A stretch of DNA of 21,743 nucleotides from Catenaria anguillulae PL171 (lineage: Eukaryota > Blastocladiomycota > Blastocladiomycetes > Blastocladiales > Catenariaceae), in contig MCFL01000352.1 in the NCBI GenBank assembly GCA_002102555.1, positions 1 through 21,743 on the forward strand, given 5' to 3'. Of the stretch, positions 18,879 through 21,743 are shown in pieces. A model generated the notes under the pieces. It saw only the letters and a program-made list of their open reading frames with translations. It was not told the origin of the DNA and did no database searches. The first letter of the stretch is position 1; each line of letters begins with the position of its first letter. The translations under genes and the position numbers were made by a program.

Positions 18879-20034
18879 TCATTCGACGTTGAGCGCATCC
18901 AGGCACTTTTTCAAGTCGGCGGCCTTTGCGCGCAACACCTTGAATGCCTCCACCATGAGGACTTGTGGCTCCAAAATGCCGACCGACTCGACCCGGACTG
19001 CATTGCGAAGCAAGTACGGCGTGGGTGAGCACTTTGCTGACAGACTGCCATAGAGACGTTCAAAAAGAGAAAAGCCAACGTACAAATGAAGTGATCCCGC
19101 TTGCGCGACAAGGTCACTGCATCCTCAAACTCCTTGTGCCTCAACACCTCTCGTGACACGGTATCCTTGCGTGCATCCGCCACCTTGGCCACATGCTTGC
19201 CCGTCTTCTGGTCATACTCGAGCTCAATGACGCCCTTGGGGAAACACTGTTGGAACTTGACGGCCTCGTCGCCAACCACTGGCCGCAGCATGTGAATCTC
19301 GGGCATCAACCGATATGTTGCCGTGCCAACGGGCGAGAATTTGGCATGATCAGAACCCTTGCCGCGAATCGCGTGCAGGACAAGGTTGACTTCCTCGCCC
19401 TCGTTGAGCTTGGTAATGACAATATCCTTGTGCGGAATGACGGGCGCCGCGGCTCCCTGCAAAACTCTGCCTGGGTCGCCTCGGGCGACCACTCGAGGTC
19501 AGCGGCAGTCACGTGGTGGTGCACGAGGCGCTGCTGCTTGGGTGCAGAGGCGGGGACATCGGGCCGGGCAGTGCACTTGACATTGAGCTTGAAGACAAGT
19601 GTGTTGAGGTCTGTGGGTGCCTCGCCCGGAGCGCGATCTTGCAAGAGGGAAGGATCAAACTGGATGGGAATGAGGCCCAGCCGGTGCGACAAAACTTCGT
19701 CGACCATGACGCCCGTGTTGTTGAAGATATACACCTGGTCAAAGGCCACGGTCGGGATGTCGGACAGGAGAATGCGGCGGATCGTGTTGGCGACGCTGGC
19801 GTGGACGCCAATCATGTCAAACTCGATCGACGACTTGGACAAGTTATGAATGACGAGCCGGTACTGCTGCTTCCACTGGTCCAGGTCCCACGAGTCGTCA
19901 AAGTTGGCCCACGCGCCGGGGAACTTTGTGCAAGCGCCGTTGGTCACACGGTCGCGCTCGACAAAGACATTGTCGCGGATGAATTCTTCGCGGTTGGCGC
20001 CTGGCGGGATTTGGTATTGGTATTGGTCCGTCAT
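18879..20034 (-). CDS. RPC40: RNA polymerase I and III subunit RPAC1 (AC40)
   Basis: Two exons (20034-19084 and 18997-18879; donor gtacgt) encode 356 residues, the usual length (human RPAC1 346). It is the alpha-like subunit shared by RNA polymerases I and III and pairs with AC19 in the assembly platform. Seen: [20 protein letters not shown] and [19 protein letters not shown] of the dimerisation domain, then [57 protein letters not shown], and [19 protein letters not shown] completing the second dimerisation half. The end is [13 protein letters not shown]. One T is missing from a T run near 19457 (expected [12 protein letters not shown]), an apparent assembly error. It is divergent from HYDIN. 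Confidence 0.95.
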
Positions 20035-20581
20035 CGTGTGCCTTTTTTTTCTTTCTTTAGTGTGCGTTCATGGAACTCTTTGTGTGTCAATATCGATGAG
20101 CATTCGGCTGCACTTGACCGAGGCCGCCGTTCCGCCAATACATGAGCAACACAACAAGGCCAAGGCTGTGTTGGGATCCATCACACGCAGTCACGTGATT
20201 GCTATCCATGTGCTGCCGAGCGATCAGCTCGACGGACCGACCAACATGATCCATGATCCACGTCGATTCCCACACTTTCCATGCAGCTGAATGCAAGGTA
20301 TTGTCCGCTCAACTTGAAGCGCAACTCGACGCAAACAATTCATGAAGGGTCATACATCTAGTTTGCTCTGACGCTCTTACAGCCATTCCTTCGTCAACAT
20401 TTGCGCCGTCAAGTGGGCCAAGCAAACATTTTCATTCGCGTGCAACGCAGGCGATCTTTCAACGGTTTCTCGGATTTGGTTTGGTTTGGTTGGCCATTGC
20501 AGGTACATGAACCGATTCAGCAAATCCGTATCCTGCCAGAGCCATGCCGCTTACTCACATACCCTTCCCATTAGCCAGTCG
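20035..20581. promoter_or_regulatory. divergent intergenic region RPC40/HYDIN with TCACGTGA E-box
   Basis: This 547-bp interval has a palindromic TCACGTGA at 20191-20198 and a pyrimidine run next to the RPC40 start (20041-20058). tttggtttggtttggttgg repeats lie near 20475-20493. The E-box core is the same as in the TRM10/TAT divergent promoter. No gene is convincing here, although the HYDIN frame also has an upstream Met at 20486. Confidence 0.4.
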
Positions 20582-21743
20582 ATGATGGCTTCGCCTCAGT
20601 CCGTCTCCCGCAGTCGCCGTGTCGCCCCTGTGACGAACCAGCACCATCACGGGCCATCACTCACCACCAGCAAAGAAAAGCTGACTCGGCAACCGCACTT
20701 CTGGAAAATGATACCATCATTCCCGCACATCTTCGTTGGCCCGGTCCCAAACCGTCCGATGTCCTTAACGAGCGATCCTTAACCACGTCTGATCGCCTCG
20801 CTCAGGCAAGCGCTCAAGCATCGCGCATGTATGCCATGCTGGAGGGTGTGACGGGAGACTTGCCCATTGCGCCTATGGCTTCCTCGTTCTCGGTTCCGCC
20901 TGGAGTCCCATTATTTCACGTCAGTCCGCCAGAAATCATTCTGCAAAACGTCACACCATTCAACACGTATGAGGTTGCCATCCATTTCCGCAATGATGAT
21001 AAGGTGCGTTGACTTGACCAAAAGCAACGCTCGCTCCATGGCCATGAGGATGGCTAACATTCATGATATTGTTCCATAGTACCCACGGCGGCTTCGCCTC
21101 GAGCCAATCGACGACCCGCACTTTGAGCTCAAGGGCTGGAAATCCGAGGCACTCTACACCCCACGAGTTGCACCGGGCATGGATGTGCCCTTTCTCCTTC
21201 GATTCACACCAGACGAAGAAAAGGACATCTCGACGCACATTCTTTGCGAAACCGAGCGCGAGCGCTTCTTGGTCCCGATCCGCGTCATTGGCCCACGTGC
21301 AGTATTTGACTTTCCGGATGAGCTTTCATTTGGCGAGGTGCCAGTCATGCACGCCACTTCTCGCTCCATACTCGTTCGCAATGTCGGCAACAAGGACGGT
21401 GCCTTCCATCTGCATGTTCCCGAGGGAGCACCTTGGGAGTTTGAACCGGCATCGGCGTTTGTCAAGCGAGGCGCATCCACCATGGTTGCAGTTCACTTTC
21501 GCCCCAACCGCGTTTCCGAGTACACATCATTTGCGCACGCGCTGTTCAACTCACAGGCCACGAGCGACGACGAGTTTTCGGCAGTTGGCGGTGGCATTGT
21601 TGCCCCCGCGCCCATTTTCACTCCGGAAGACGAGCAAGTGGATTTGCACAGCTGCTTTATTCGGCTCATGGGATCGGCCGACAACGTGGACGTGCGGCTT
21701 GATCGGACATCTTTGACGCTCGACGCAACCTACATTTCGCAAA
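20582..21743 (+). CDS. HYDIN: HYDIN, axonemal central-pair protein (N-terminal part, runs off right edge)
   Basis: Exon 1 (20582-21003) and exon 2 (21080 to the window end; intron donor gtgcgt) give about 362 residues so far. HYDIN is a giant protein of the C2 projection of the ciliary central pair, built of ASH/MSP-like beta domains. Seen: LNERSLTTSDRLA, then SPPEIILQNVTPFNTYEVAI, HFRNDDKYPRRLRLEP, FTPDEEKDISTHILCETERE, RFLVPIRVIGPRAVFDFPDE, SILVRNVGNKDGAFH and LDRTSLTLDATYIS. This order matches the N-terminus of animal HYDIN. A base is missing from an A run near 20676, by inference an assembly error. The start may be the Met at 20582, 20585 or 20486. Its presence implies a motile 9+2 flagellum. 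Confidence 0.9.

Overview
The window looks like nuclear DNA of a flagellated (zoosporic) fungus or a very close holomycotan relative, such as a blastoclad or chytrid. The genes are compact, about 55% GC by eye, and broken by short introns of about 63-94 nt. They include a HYDIN axonemal protein, which implies a motile flagellum. They also include a P2X-type ATP-gated channel, kept in early-diverging fungi but absent from yeasts and moulds, and an alpha/beta hydrolase of a type I know mainly from fungi. The species assignment is inference.

Bases 1-3300 are repeat-rich and decayed. They hold an open minus-strand reading frame running off the left edge, a perfect 60-bp direct repeat, a diverged 164-bp tandem duplication, a broken RecQ-helicase-like coding trail, and two diverged ~200-bp direct repeats about 2.1 kb apart. 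From about 3.7 kb onward the window is gene-dense host DNA: P2X channel (+), ZDHHC16-like palmitoyltransferase (+), fungal-type lipase-like hydrolase (+), TRM10 tRNA methyltransferase (-), tyrosine aminotransferase (+), PiT phosphate permease (+), an unrecognised protein (-), VPS25 of ESCRT-II (-), an ACOT13-like thioesterase (+), RPC40/RPAC1 of RNA polymerases I and III (-), and the 5' part of HYDIN (+). No operon-like functional cluster is evident. These are housekeeping and membrane genes, with three head-to-head pairs that may share promoters (TRM10/TAT, VPS25/ACOT13, RPC40/HYDIN).

Three things stand out. First, the palmitoyltransferase has two consecutive 9-nt microexons carrying the core of its DHHC active site, and every intron is phase 1, so skipping is in frame. 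Second, 16 of 19 inferred introns begin GTNCG, with C at donor position +4 where A is usual. Third, about eleven single-base interruptions, most in or beside short homopolymers, affect otherwise well-conserved host genes. I read these as assembly errors rather than gene death, but they matter for anyone using the translations. All identifications come from reading motifs by eye; no database search was run.
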